A DNA stretch of 6,881 nucleotides from an uncultured Oscillospiraceae bacterium (GCA_934590505.1 CAKTPC010000103.1:1-6881), one strand, 5' to 3'; counted from the first letter of the stretch, positions 1 through 5,541 are shown. Notes: generated by a model not told the origin, from the letters alone. Numbers and translations: made by a program.

Positions 1-183
1 GCCTTTGCCGCGGGCCGCGCGCTTGCCAGACGCGAGGGGCTGCTTGTCGGCATATCCTCGGGCGCGGCGGTCTTTGCTGCGGCGCAGCTTGCAAAGCGCC
101 CGGAGAACAAGGGCAAGATAATAGTTGCCCTGCTTCCGGACACCGGTGAGAGATACCTCTCCACTGCGATGTTCGCGGAGTGA
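1..183 (+). CDS. cysK: Cysteine synthase (O-acetylserine sulfhydrylase), C-terminal 60 residues only
   Basis: The reading frame is open from the first base of the window and ends at TGA 181-183, so only the last 60 residues are present. They match the C-terminal part of the PLP-dependent cysteine synthase fold. A GISSGAA segment lies at about residues 17-23, and an LPDTGERYLST segment at 45-55 is the family's conserved 'LP-x-x-GERYLST' block near the PLP pyridine nitrogen. By family knowledge the enzyme makes L-cysteine from O-acetylserine and sulfide in the cytoplasm. Some relatives act as beta-cyanoalanine or cystathionine synthases, and the fragment cannot tell these apart. The gene converges on the nitrilase operon and is followed 11 bases later by a strong hairpin. 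Placement in the cysteine synthase family is secure; the exact substrate is not. Confidence 0.93.
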   Translation, partial: AFAAGRALARREGLLVGISSGAAVFAAAQLAKRPENKGKIIVALLPDTGERYLSTAMFAE

Positions 184-194
184 GAACATAAGAC

Positions 195-241
195 AACAGC
201 AAAACGGACTGCCTCAATTTGAGACAGTCCGTTTTGCTGTT
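195..241. terminator. Probable bidirectional terminator between cysK and the convergent nitrilase operon
   Basis: A perfect 17-bp inverted repeat (AACAGCAAAACGGACTG at 195-211, its complement at 225-241) is extended, past one C/A mismatch (212/224), by CTC/GAG around an AATTT loop (216-220). The stem carries an A run on its left arm and a T run on its right arm, so a T-rich tail follows the GC-rich inner stem in either direction, as expected for shared terminators of convergent genes. It begins 11 bases after the cysK stop, and its right end overlaps the stop codon (240-242) of the minus-strand membrane-protein gene. Confidence 0.85.
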
Positions 242-437
242 ATACTATTTTGAAGATCCGGATCAGGAACAACCACGCAAAGCCATAATAGGTCACAACG
301 GAGACAAGGTCATTCACCGTGGTTATGAGCGGCCCGGAGGAGAAGAACTTCTTATCCTGAATGAAGCCGACTCCGCCGTACAGCAGGAGAAAGTATGCCG
401 CCATTATGATAAGCGACGCGAGCAGGGTTATCGCCAT
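240..437 (-). CDS. Small two-helix membrane protein of unknown function, last gene of the nitrilase operon
   Basis: I do not recognise this 65-residue protein. It has two hydrophobic segments, about residues 3-26 and 43-62, consistent with a hairpin membrane protein. They are joined by a short polar loop containing QDKK (27-30), and a basic residue near each of positions 60 and 63 ends the chain. It starts at ATG (435-437), 13 bases after the nitrilase stop on the same strand, with only a weak AAGG-like ribosome site that overlaps the nitrilase stop; coupling to nitrilase translation is likely. Codon choice resembles the neighbouring real genes (mostly G or C in third position, with some ATA), unlike a chance frame. 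The stop codon sits inside the terminator hairpin, which fits a natural gene end. It could be a transporter accessory or a membrane anchor; nothing in the sequence decides this. Confidence 0.7.
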   Translation of the reverse strand: MAITLLASLIIMAAYFLLLYGGVGFIQDKKFFSSGPLITTVNDLVSVVTYYGFAWLFLIRIFKIV

Positions 438-450
438 TTCAGTCTCGACC

Positions 451-1371
451 TTACTTCTCGTTGACGATCAGTTCAAGCACGTCGGGGCGCGAGTAGTGCC
501 CGACGGCGTCATGCTCCATCTTGCAGGCGGCGGGGAGGTTCATGTCAAGGTCGGCGTAGATTATCGTCTCTTCGTCCCAGACCGGCTGGGTCACATAGTG
601 ACCGTAGGGGTCGATGACGCAGCTGCCGCCGCGGCACACGTATTCGGGGAGCTGCTCTACCATTTCGCGCTCGTGGATATCGGCGGGGTAGGAGCTGCGC
701 CGGACGATCATGTCGGAGTTAATAAAGTAGCACTTGCCCTCGATGGAGATGTGCTGGATCGTGGCCTGCCACTCGGGGTTATCGTTGGTGTTCGGGGAGA
801 TGTAAATGGTGATGCCCTTCTGATAGAGCGCCACGCGTGCAAGCGGCATATAGCTTTCCCAGCAGATAAGGCTGCCGACCGGTCCCCAAGGGGTCTCGGT
901 TATCGGGAAATAGTCCTTGTTTGCATCGCCCCACACAAGGCGTTCGGAGCCGGTGGGCTTGAGCTTGCGGTGAATTTTATATGAGCCGTCCGGTTCAAAG
1001 ATGACGTTGCTGTTATAGAGCGTGCCGATCACCGCGTCGCGCTCGGAAAAGCCGAGGCTGATGTACGCACCGGTCCTCTTCGCCGCCTCGGCGAGCTGCT
1101 GAAACTCCGTCTCACCCGCGACGATGGACGCATCGTAATAGCGCTTCCAGTCCTTGCGCCCGTCGGCATTGCGCTTGCCCATGCTGAAACCGAAGTTCAT
1201 CCCGATGGGATAGCCAGGTATGAACAGCTCCGGGAAAACTATGAGGTCGGGCCTCTGCGCGGCGGCTTCGTCAATGTACCGCAGCGCTTTTTCAAGGCCC
1301 GCAGCCTTATCGAACATTACAGGCTCAGCCTGCACCAATGCTATTTTGCAAATACTTTTAACGTCTTTCAT
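451..1371 (-). CDS. Nitrilase (carbon-nitrogen hydrolase family, nitrilase/cyanide-hydrolase branch)
   Basis: This 306-residue protein has the length and layout of bacterial nitrilases, cytoplasmic enzymes that hydrolyse a nitrile to a carboxylic acid and ammonia and usually form spiral oligomers. The catalytic triad is visible: Glu48 in FPELFIPGYP, Lys136 in HRKLKPT, and Cys170 in GSLICWESYMPLAR. The additional conserved Glu143 of the ERLVWGD block is also present. The CWE-x-YMP signature and HRKLKPT-ERLVWGD region point to true nitrilases and cyanide-degrading relatives rather than amidases or carbamoylases. Substrate cannot be read from sequence: aliphatic or aryl nitriles, beta-cyanoalanine and cyanide are all options. 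The ATG (1369-1371) is preceded by GGAAAGGG (1379-1386) at 7 bases. The gene lies 28 bases after the Rrf2 regulator on the same strand and is probably cotranscribed with it and the small membrane protein. Confidence 0.93.
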   Translation of the reverse strand: MKDVKSICKIALVQAEPVMFDKAAGLEKALRYIDEAAAQRPDLIVFPELFIPGYPIGMNFGFSMGKRNADGRKDWKRYYDASIVAGETEFQQLAEAAKRTGAYISLGFSERDAVIGTLYNSNVIFEPDGSYKIHRKLKPTGSERLVWGDANKDYFPITETPWGPVGSLICWESYMPLARVALYQKGITIYISPNTNDNPEWQATIQHISIEGKCYFINSDMIVRRSSYPADIHEREMVEQLPEYVCRGGSCVIDPYGHYVTQPVWDEETIIYADLDMNLPAACKMEHDAVGHYSRPDVLELIVNEK

Positions 1372-1399
1372 GATCGATCCCTTTCCATAGCCATGCTCC

Positions 1400-1837
1400 T
1401 TATATCACATAGTCGTCCGACGGGCTGGCGCGGTACTGATCCATGATATCCTGCAGCGTGATGCCGTCAAGATATTCGTTTATCACCTTATACAGCCCCT
1501 GCCAGACCGGGAGCACAGCACAGTCGGCGCTGCGCGTACACATCGGCGTCTCTTCACCGGCGCAGGCGACGGGGGCGAGGTCGCCCTCCGTGAAGCGGAG
1601 TATCTCCCCGACCGTCAGCGTCTCCGGAGCCTTGGCGAGCTGGTAGCCGCCCTGCGAGCCGCGCTCGGTTTTAAGGATACCGGAACGGTTATACATCGGT
1701 ATGATCTGCTCCAAGTATTTCTTGGATATGCCCTGACGCTCGGCAATGTCCTTGAGCGCGATGTATCCGCAGTTCCGGTGTTCCGCGAGGTCGAGAAGCA
1801 TACGCAGTGCGTAGCGCCCCTTTGTGGAAATTTTCAA
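1400..1837 (-). CDS. Rrf2-family transcriptional regulator with three clustered cysteines (IscR/CymR-like)
   Basis: This 145-residue protein opens with the Rrf2 hallmark MKISTKGRYALRMLLDLA. A winged helix-turn-helix follows at about residues 25-65 (LKDIAERQGISKKYLEQI, then the wing with RGSQGGYQLAK), and then a dimerisation helix. Cysteines 92, 100 and 106 sit where IscR-type members bind an iron-sulfur cluster, but their spacing (7 then 5 residues between) differs slightly from the Cys-x5-Cys-x5-Cys of E. coli IscR, and the following IscR histidine is not evident. Rrf2 proteins sense Fe-S status, nitric oxide, redox state or, in CymR, cysteine metabolism by partnering with CysK; which applies here is unknown. 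The start is TTG (1837-1835), supported by GAGGTG 7 bases upstream and an in-frame stop just before it. The gene heads the nitrilase operon and very likely controls itself and its neighbours. Confidence 0.92.
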   Translation of the reverse strand: MKISTKGRYALRMLLDLAEHRNCGYIALKDIAERQGISKKYLEQIIPMYNRSGILKTERGSQGGYQLAKAPETLTVGEILRFTEGDLAPVACAGEETPMCTRSADCAVLPVWQGLYKVINEYLDGITLQDIMDQYRASPSDDYVI

Positions 1838-1844
1838 ATCAAAA

Positions 1845-1850
1845 CACCTC
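1845..1850 (-). promoter_or_regulatory. Ribosome binding site that fixes the TTG start of the Rrf2 regulator
   Basis: GAGGTG on the minus strand lies 7 bases before the TTG at 1837. No ATG or GTG is available at a sensible distance, and a TGA in the same frame closes the region immediately upstream. The protein then begins MKIST, the usual Rrf2 N-terminus, so TTG is the real start. Confidence 0.8.
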
Positions 1851-1862
1851 TTTTATACTCCT

Positions 1863-1891
1863 ATAATACCATGTTTTTAGTAGGCTTTCAA
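1863..1891 (-). promoter_or_regulatory. Sigma-70/sigma-A-type promoter of the Rrf2-nitrilase operon
   Basis: On the minus strand TTGAAA (1891-1886) and TATTAT (1868-1863) are separated by exactly 17 bases, close to the consensus for the housekeeping sigma factor. Transcription would start near 1856, giving a leader of only about 20 bases. A short dyad, TTATA-CTCC-TATAA (1853-1866), overlaps the -10 and the start point and is a candidate binding site for autoregulation by the Rrf2 protein; this last point is inference. Confidence 0.72.
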
Positions 1892-1902
1892 CAGCTTGTC
1901 AA

Positions 1903-1923
1903 AAAAGTCCTGCGCAGACTTTT
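1903..1923. promoter_or_regulatory. Near-perfect 21-base palindrome between the divergent promoters
   Basis: AAAAGTC (1903-1909) and GACTTTT (1917-1923) flank a single unpaired C and the self-complementary TGCGCA (1911-1916), so the whole segment is a dyad apart from one base. It lies 12 bases upstream of the Rrf2-gene -35 element and touches the left end of the PHO-box array. Its position suits a dimeric regulator acting on one or both promoters. It has no T tail, so a terminator is unlikely. The bound protein is unknown. Confidence 0.4.
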
Positions 1924-1970
1924 ATCGCGCTTTACATGTATTTTACATGAGCGCGATTTTTCATTTTACG
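1920..1970 (+). promoter_or_regulatory. Putative PHO-box array (PhoB/PhoP binding sites) of the pst operon
   Basis: TTTTAT (1920), TTTACA (1931), TTTACA (1942) and TTTTAC (1964) fall on an 11-base period, with a degenerate unit at 1953. This matches the known layout of PHO boxes: TTAACA-like hexamers with 5-base gaps in Gram-positives, and 11-base repeats in general, bound head to tail by OmpR-type regulators. The array ends about 10 bases before the -10 element, where a -35 would be, as in activator-dependent promoters. The two best repeats also lie inside nested dyads (CATGTA-TTT-TACATG, and 8-base arms 1924-1931/1950-1957). Binding by the regulator encoded at 6191-6865 is inferred, not shown. 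Confidence 0.65.
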
Positions 1971-1979
1971 TGGCTGCGC

Positions 1980-1985
1980 TATTAT
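1980..1985 (+). promoter_or_regulatory. Probable -10 element of the pst operon promoter
   Basis: TATTAT lies 10 bases after the last PHO-box repeat. At a 17-base spacing the -35 position (1957-1962) reads TTTTTC, a poor match to TTGACA, which suggests the promoter depends on an activator. The start site would be near 1992, leaving a leader of roughly 60 bases before pstS, in which I see no riboswitch-like structure. Confidence 0.5.
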
Positions 1986-2055
1986 TAAGGACGTAGCAGG
2001 AAAGACTACAAAAACAAGAGTTCTCATATTGGAAGAATAAAAGGAGAAACGAAAA

Positions 2056-2934
2056 ATGAAAAAGATCATCAGTATAGCACTTGCTGCAGTCCTTGCTCTG
2101 GCGCTTCTGGCAGGCTGCGGCAGCTCCGCCGCTCCGGCGGCCACGACCGCTCCCGCTGCTGACAGCGCAGCTCCCTCAACTGAAGCCCCCGCAGAGCTGA
2201 GCGGCACCGTCGCGACCGACGGCTCCACCTCTATGGAGAAGGTCATCGGCGCACTGGGCGAAGCCTTCATGGAGCAGAACAAGGGCGTGACCTTCACCTA
2301 TAACCCGACCGGCTCCGGTTCCGGCATCACTGCCGTCGGCGAAGGCCGCTGCGACATCGGCCTGTCCTCCCGTGCACTGAAGGACGATGAGAAGGCCTCC
2401 GGCCTCAAGGAGACCATCCTTGCCCTCGACGGCATTGCCGTCATCGTGAACCCCGCAAACCCTGTATCCGACCTCGACGTTGAGACCATCGCAAAGATCT
2501 ACACCGGCGAGATCACCAACTGGAAGGAAGTCGGCGGCAATGACGCTGAGATCGTCCTCATCGGCCGTGAGGCCGGCAGCGGCACCCGCGATGGCTTCGA
2601 GTCCATCACCGACACCAAGGACTCCTGCAAGTACCGCCAGGAGCTGACCTCCACCGGTGACGTTATCACCACCGTCTCCACGAACCCTGACGCTATCGGA
2701 TATGCTTCCCTCGCAGCTCTCAAGGACAACGTCAAGGCTCTGACCGTCGGCGGCATCGCCCCGACCGAGGACACCGTCAAGGACGGCAGCTATGTTATCC
2801 AGCGCCCCTTCGTCCTCGTCACCAAGGACGGCGTTGAACTCAGCGCAGCAGCGCAGGCCTTCTTCGATTACGCCACCTCCGCTGATGCAGCAGACCTCAT
2901 CGCGGCAGCCGGTGCAGTAGCAACCGCAAAGTAA
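2056..2934 (+). CDS. pstS: Phosphate ABC transporter substrate-binding lipoprotein PstS
   Basis: This 292-residue protein is the extracellular, lipid-anchored phosphate receptor of the PstSCAB importer. It starts with a lipoprotein signal: MKK, a hydrophobic stretch, then the lipobox LAGC with Cys21 as the lipidation site. An Ala/Pro/Ser/Thr-rich linker (about 22-47) follows. The phosphate-binding segments are all visible: DGSTSM at 55-60, TGSGSG at 85-90, and REAGSGTRDGFE at 171-182, whose Arg, Ser, Gly and Thr contact phosphate in the family. The ATG is preceded by AAGGAG (2041-2046) at 9 bases. Codon use is distinctly optimised: 18 of 20 isoleucines are ATC, whereas pstC and pstA use ATA heavily, in keeping with high expression. 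The gene leads the operon and is separated from pstC by a hairpin-containing gap. Identification is secure. Confidence 0.97.
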   Translation: MKKIISIALAAVLALALLAGCGSSAAPAATTAPAADSAAPSTEAPAELSGTVATDGSTSMEKVIGALGEAFMEQNKGVTFTYNPTGSGSGITAVGEGRCDIGLSSRALKDDEKASGLKETILALDGIAVIVNPANPVSDLDVETIAKIYTGEITNWKEVGGNDAEIVLIGREAGSGTRDGFESITDTKDSCKYRQELTSTGDVITTVSTNPDAIGYASLAALKDNVKALTVGGIAPTEDTVKDGSYVIQRPFVLVTKDGVELSAAAQAFFDYATSADAADLIAAAGAVATAK

Positions 2935-2946
2935 TTACCCAAACAA

Positions 2947-2977
2947 AAACCAAGGCGGTCAAACATCGCCTTGGTTT
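2947..2977 (+). terminator. Hairpin after pstS, likely a leaky terminator or 3' mRNA-stabilising stem
   Basis: AAACCAAGGCG (2947-2957) pairs perfectly with CGCCTTGGTTT (2967-2977) around a 9-base loop, 12 bases after the pstS stop. The T run after the GC core is short (TTTATC), so termination would be incomplete. Such stems downstream of binding-protein genes are well known to raise the amount of binding protein over permease, by partial termination or by protecting the upstream mRNA. The right arm is also part of the alternative stem at 2969-3020. Confidence 0.65.
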
Positions 2978-3020
2978 ATCAAAGCATATTGAAGTATCGG
3001 TACGTTTTGATAAACCAAGG
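2969..3020 (+). promoter_or_regulatory. Alternative long stem in the pstS-pstC gap, mutually exclusive with the preceding hairpin
   Basis: CCTTGGTTTATCAAA (2969-2983) is perfectly complementary to TTTGATAAACCAAGG (3006-3020), a 15-bp stem extendable by G-U and C-G pairs, enclosing a loop of about 20 bases. Its left arm shares 2969-2977 with the right arm of the first hairpin, so both cannot form at once. The stem ends 9 bases before the pstC ribosome site (GGAG at 3030-3033). It could be an antiterminator, a second processing stem, or a modulator of pstC translation. The pairing is seen directly; the role is inferred. Confidence 0.55.
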
Positions 3021-3041
3021 GAGCAGATCGGAGAAGATTTA

Positions 3042-3911
3042 ATGAAGAGCAACAGAGTTTTTGAAAATATAATACACGGGGTGTTCCTGCTGCTCGGCCT
3101 GATAACGGTCGGCTGCGTGCTGCTCATCACGGTGTATCTGGTCATTTCCGGTATACCGGCGATACGTGAGATAGGACTTATCCCGTTCCTGTTCGGGACG
3201 AAGTGGGCCTCGACCGCGGCGGAGCCGAGCTACGGCATACTCCCGTTCATCCTCACAAGCGTTTACGGCACGGCGGGAGCGATACTGCTCGGCGTGCCAG
3301 TCGGCTTTATGACGGCGGTGTACCTTGCGAAGGCTGCGCCGCCGAAGATAAAGGAGGTCATGGGTTCGGCGGTCAGCCTGCTTGCGGGCATCCCATCGGT
3401 CGTCTACGGCCTTGTGGGCATGCTGGTGCTCGTGCCGGGGATAAGGAAGATATTCAACGTCCCCGACGGAGCGAGCCTGCTTGCGGCAATTATAGTCCTC
3501 GCAATAATGATCCTGCCGTCGATAATCAAGGTCTCGGTCACGGCGCTTGAAGCTGTGCCGGGCGAGTATGAGGATGCGTCCCTTGCCCTCGGCGCAACGC
3601 CCGAGGAGACGTGGTTCCGCGTATCCGTCCCGGCGGCGAAGAGCGGCATTGCCGCGGCGGTCGTCCTCGGCGTCGGCCGCGCGATAGGCGAGGCGATGGC
3701 GGTGATGATGGTGTCGGGAAACGTCCCGAACATGCCGGAGCTGTTCCAGAGCGTGCGCTTTCTCACGACGGCTGTCGCAAGCGAGATGAGCTACTCCAGC
3801 GGCCTTCAGCGTCAGGCGCTGTTCTCGATAGCACTGGTGCTGTTCCTGTTTATCATGCTGATAAACGCCGCACTCAACTTCTTCCTCAAGCGCGATAAGG
3901 AGGGGAACTGA
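3042..3911 (+). CDS. pstC: Phosphate ABC transporter permease PstC
   Basis: This 289-residue integral membrane protein is one of the two permease halves that form the phosphate channel in the cytoplasmic membrane. About six hydrophobic helices are visible: 11-37, 66-98, 110-133, 145-168, 200-225 and 256-283. The PstC/PstA motif AGIPSVVYGLVG is at 115-126. The cytoplasmic EAA-type coupling loop (EYEDASLALGATPEETWFRV, 175-194) would dock onto PstB. GRAIGEAMAV (212-221) is the conserved permease segment with charged residues implicated in transport. The ATG follows GGAG (3030-3033) at 8 bases. It is the first gene after the alternative hairpins and is followed by pstA after only 2 bases. It is assigned PstC rather than PstA from its place directly after pstS and its NVPNMPELFQSVRFLTT block (227-243). 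Confidence 0.96.
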   Translation: MKSNRVFENIIHGVFLLLGLITVGCVLLITVYLVISGIPAIREIGLIPFLFGTKWASTAAEPSYGILPFILTSVYGTAGAILLGVPVGFMTAVYLAKAAPPKIKEVMGSAVSLLAGIPSVVYGLVGMLVLVPGIRKIFNVPDGASLLAAIIVLAIMILPSIIKVSVTALEAVPGEYEDASLALGATPEETWFRVSVPAAKSGIAAAVVLGVGRAIGEAMAVMMVSGNVPNMPELFQSVRFLTTAVASEMSYSSGLQRQALFSIALVLFLFIMLINAALNFFLKRDKEGN

Positions 3912-3913
3912 GA

Positions 3914-4777
3914 ATGCTCAAGCATAAATTCTCCGGTAAGCGCCGGGCATATATCGTCACGATGCGAGCACTTATGACGCTTGCCGCGCTCCTCACGGCG
4001 GCGCTGGTGCTGTTCATGATCGGCTACGTGCTCTATAAGGGGCTGCCGAACGTGACATGGAAGCTGCTGTCGACAAAGCCGAGCTATCTTACAAACTCCA
4101 TCGGCATCCTGCCGGATATCCTGAACACGCTCTATATCGTCCTCGCTTCGCTCGTGTACGTTCTGCCGCTGGGCGTCGGAGCGGCGATATATCTGACCGA
4201 ATACGCCTCGAATAAAAAGCTCGTCGCGGCTATCGAATACGCGGCGGAGACGCTCTCGGGCATACCGTCGATAATTTACGGCCTTGTGGGCATGCTGTTC
4301 TTCTGCCAGTTCCTCGGAATGCAGACCTCCCTGATGGCCGGTGCGCTGACGCTTGTCATAATGAACCTGCCGACGATAATGCGCACGACGCAGGAGAGCC
4401 TCAAGACTGTGCCTCAGAGCTACCGCGAGGGCGCCTTCGGCCTCGGCGCGGGCAAGTGGCGCGTGATATGCACGGTTGTGCTCCCCGGCTGCGTTGACGG
4501 CGTTATAACCGGCTGCATCCTCTCGGTCGGGCGCATCCTCGGCGAGTCGGCGGCGCTGCTGTTCACGGCAGGCTTTGCCCACGCGCTCAACGGTCTGTTC
4601 GACGGGCTTGCCGGTGCGGGCGCGACGCTGACCGTCGCGCTGTATGTCTACGCGAAGGAGCAGGGCGAATTTGAGGTCGCCTTCGCCATCGCCGCAATAC
4701 TCATGATACTGACGCTGCTGATAAACCTCGCCGCGGCGCTGGTCGAAAGATATTTCAAAAGGAAGAAGAGCTTATGA
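3914..4777 (+). CDS. pstA: Phosphate ABC transporter permease PstA
   Basis: This 287-residue protein is the second permease half, predicted to pair with PstC in the cytoplasmic membrane. Hydrophobic segments run at about 19-42, 64-95, 112-134, 139-157, 189-220 and 254-278. SGIPSIIYGLVG (115-126) matches the motif in PstC. The EAA-type loop, SYREGAFGLGAGKWRVICTVVLP, is at 169-191, and GRILGESAALLFTAG is at 206-220. The C-terminus is basic (FKRKK). A strong AAGGAGGGG (3900-3905 and just before), inside the end of pstC, precedes the ATG. Only 2 bases separate it from pstC, and its TGA overlaps the pstB ATG in ATGA, so the three proteins are probably made in coupled fashion. The motif set and order leave little doubt. 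Confidence 0.96.
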   Translation: MLKHKFSGKRRAYIVTMRALMTLAALLTAALVLFMIGYVLYKGLPNVTWKLLSTKPSYLTNSIGILPDILNTLYIVLASLVYVLPLGVGAAIYLTEYASNKKLVAAIEYAAETLSGIPSIIYGLVGMLFFCQFLGMQTSLMAGALTLVIMNLPTIMRTTQESLKTVPQSYREGAFGLGAGKWRVICTVVLPGCVDGVITGCILSVGRILGESAALLFTAGFAHALNGLFDGLAGAGATLTVALYVYAKEQGEFEVAFAIAAILMILTLLINLAAALVERYFKRKKSL

Positions 4778-5541
4778 CGCAGGATAAGAACAGTATAATA
4801 AAGGCCGACGATCTCTGCCTTTGGTACGGCACGCATCAGGCGCTGCACGATGTCAGCATCGACATTCCCGAAAAGAGCATAACCGCGCTCATAGGCCCGT
4901 CCGGCTGCGGCAAATCCACCTTTCTCAAGACGCTCAACCGCATGAACGACCTTATCCCCGGCGTGAAGATCACCGGCAGCGTGAAGTATAAGGGCGAGGA
5001 TATCTACGACCCCTCGGCGGACGTCAACGAGCTGCGCCGCCAGGTCGGCATGGTGTTCCAAAAGCCGAACCCTTTCCCCATGAGCATCTATGACAACATT
5101 GCCTACGGTCCCCGCACGCACGGCATAAAGAACCGCGCGCGGCTCGACGAGATAGTCGAGCGCTCCCTGCGCGGCGCGGCGATCTGGGACGAGGTCAAGG
5201 ACAGGCTCAAGAAGAACGCACTCGGTCTATCGGGCGGCCAGCAGCAGAGGCTCTGCATCGCCCGCGCGCTCGCGGTCGAACCGGATGTGCTGCTGATGGA
5301 TGAGCCGACGAGCGCCCTCGACCCGATCTCCACCTCGAAGATCGAGGAGCTTGCGACGCAGCTCAAGGGAAAATACACCATCGTCATCGTCACGCACAAT
5401 ATGCAGCAGGCGGTGCGTATCTCGGACAGCACGGCTTTCTTCCTTTTGGGAGAGCTGATAGAATACGGTGGGACGGAGCACATCTTCTCCCAGCCGGAGG
5501 ACAAGAGGACCGAAGATTATATAACGGGGAGGTTCGGATAA
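4774..5541 (+). CDS. pstB: Phosphate ABC transporter ATP-binding protein PstB
   Basis: This 255-residue cytoplasmic ATPase drives phosphate import and, as a dimer, binds the PstC/PstA loops. All nucleotide-binding elements are intact: Walker A GPSGCGKST (41-49), Q-loop VFQKPNPFPMSIYDN (94-108, Gln96), signature LSGGQQQR (152-159), Walker B VLLMDEP (172-178) and switch histidine His208 in VTHNM. The FQKPNPFPMSIYDNIAYGPR stretch and the LNRMNDLIPG segment (54-63) are diagnostic of PstB rather than another importer ATPase. The start overlaps the pstA stop by 4 bases (ATGA), with an AAGGAAGAAGAG ribosome site within pstA. The stop TAA shares its last A with the phoU ATG. Length is typical of the family. 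Confidence 0.98.
   Translation: MTQDKNSIIKADDLCLWYGTHQALHDVSIDIPEKSITALIGPSGCGKSTFLKTLNRMNDLIPGVKITGSVKYKGEDIYDPSADVNELRRQVGMVFQKPNPFPMSIYDNIAYGPRTHGIKNRARLDEIVERSLRGAAIWDEVKDRLKKNALGLSGGQQQRLCIARALAVEPDVLLMDEPTSALDPISTSKIEELATQLKGKYTIVIVTHNMQQAVRISDSTAFFLLGELIEYGGTEHIFSQPEDKRTEDYITGRFG

Noticed and set aside
219..464. 81-residue open frame on the + strand after cysK
   Set aside because: Its start lies in the terminator hairpin and it is antisense to the small membrane-protein gene, whose coding character and operon position are much better.
361..984. Long open frame on the + strand (207 residues)
   Set aside because: It lies entirely antisense to the nitrilase gene and part of the small membrane-protein gene, has no ribosome site, and its low-complexity Val/Ala/Asp-rich translation is typical of a shadow in GC-rich DNA.
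1778..1996. 72-residue open frame on the + strand across the divergent promoter region
   Set aside because: It runs antisense through the Rrf2 start, both promoters and the PHO boxes, and has no convincing ribosome site or protein-like composition.
1992..2055. Possible riboswitch or structured leader before pstS
   Set aside because: The leader is only about 60 bases, and apart from a weak GTAG/CTAC pairing I see no conserved stem or known riboswitch core.
3812..4582. Long open frame on the minus strand (256 residues)
   Set aside because: It is antisense to the well-identified pstC end and pstA. The predicted product is rich in Arg, Glu and His without recognisable domains, as expected from the reverse complement of a membrane-protein gene.
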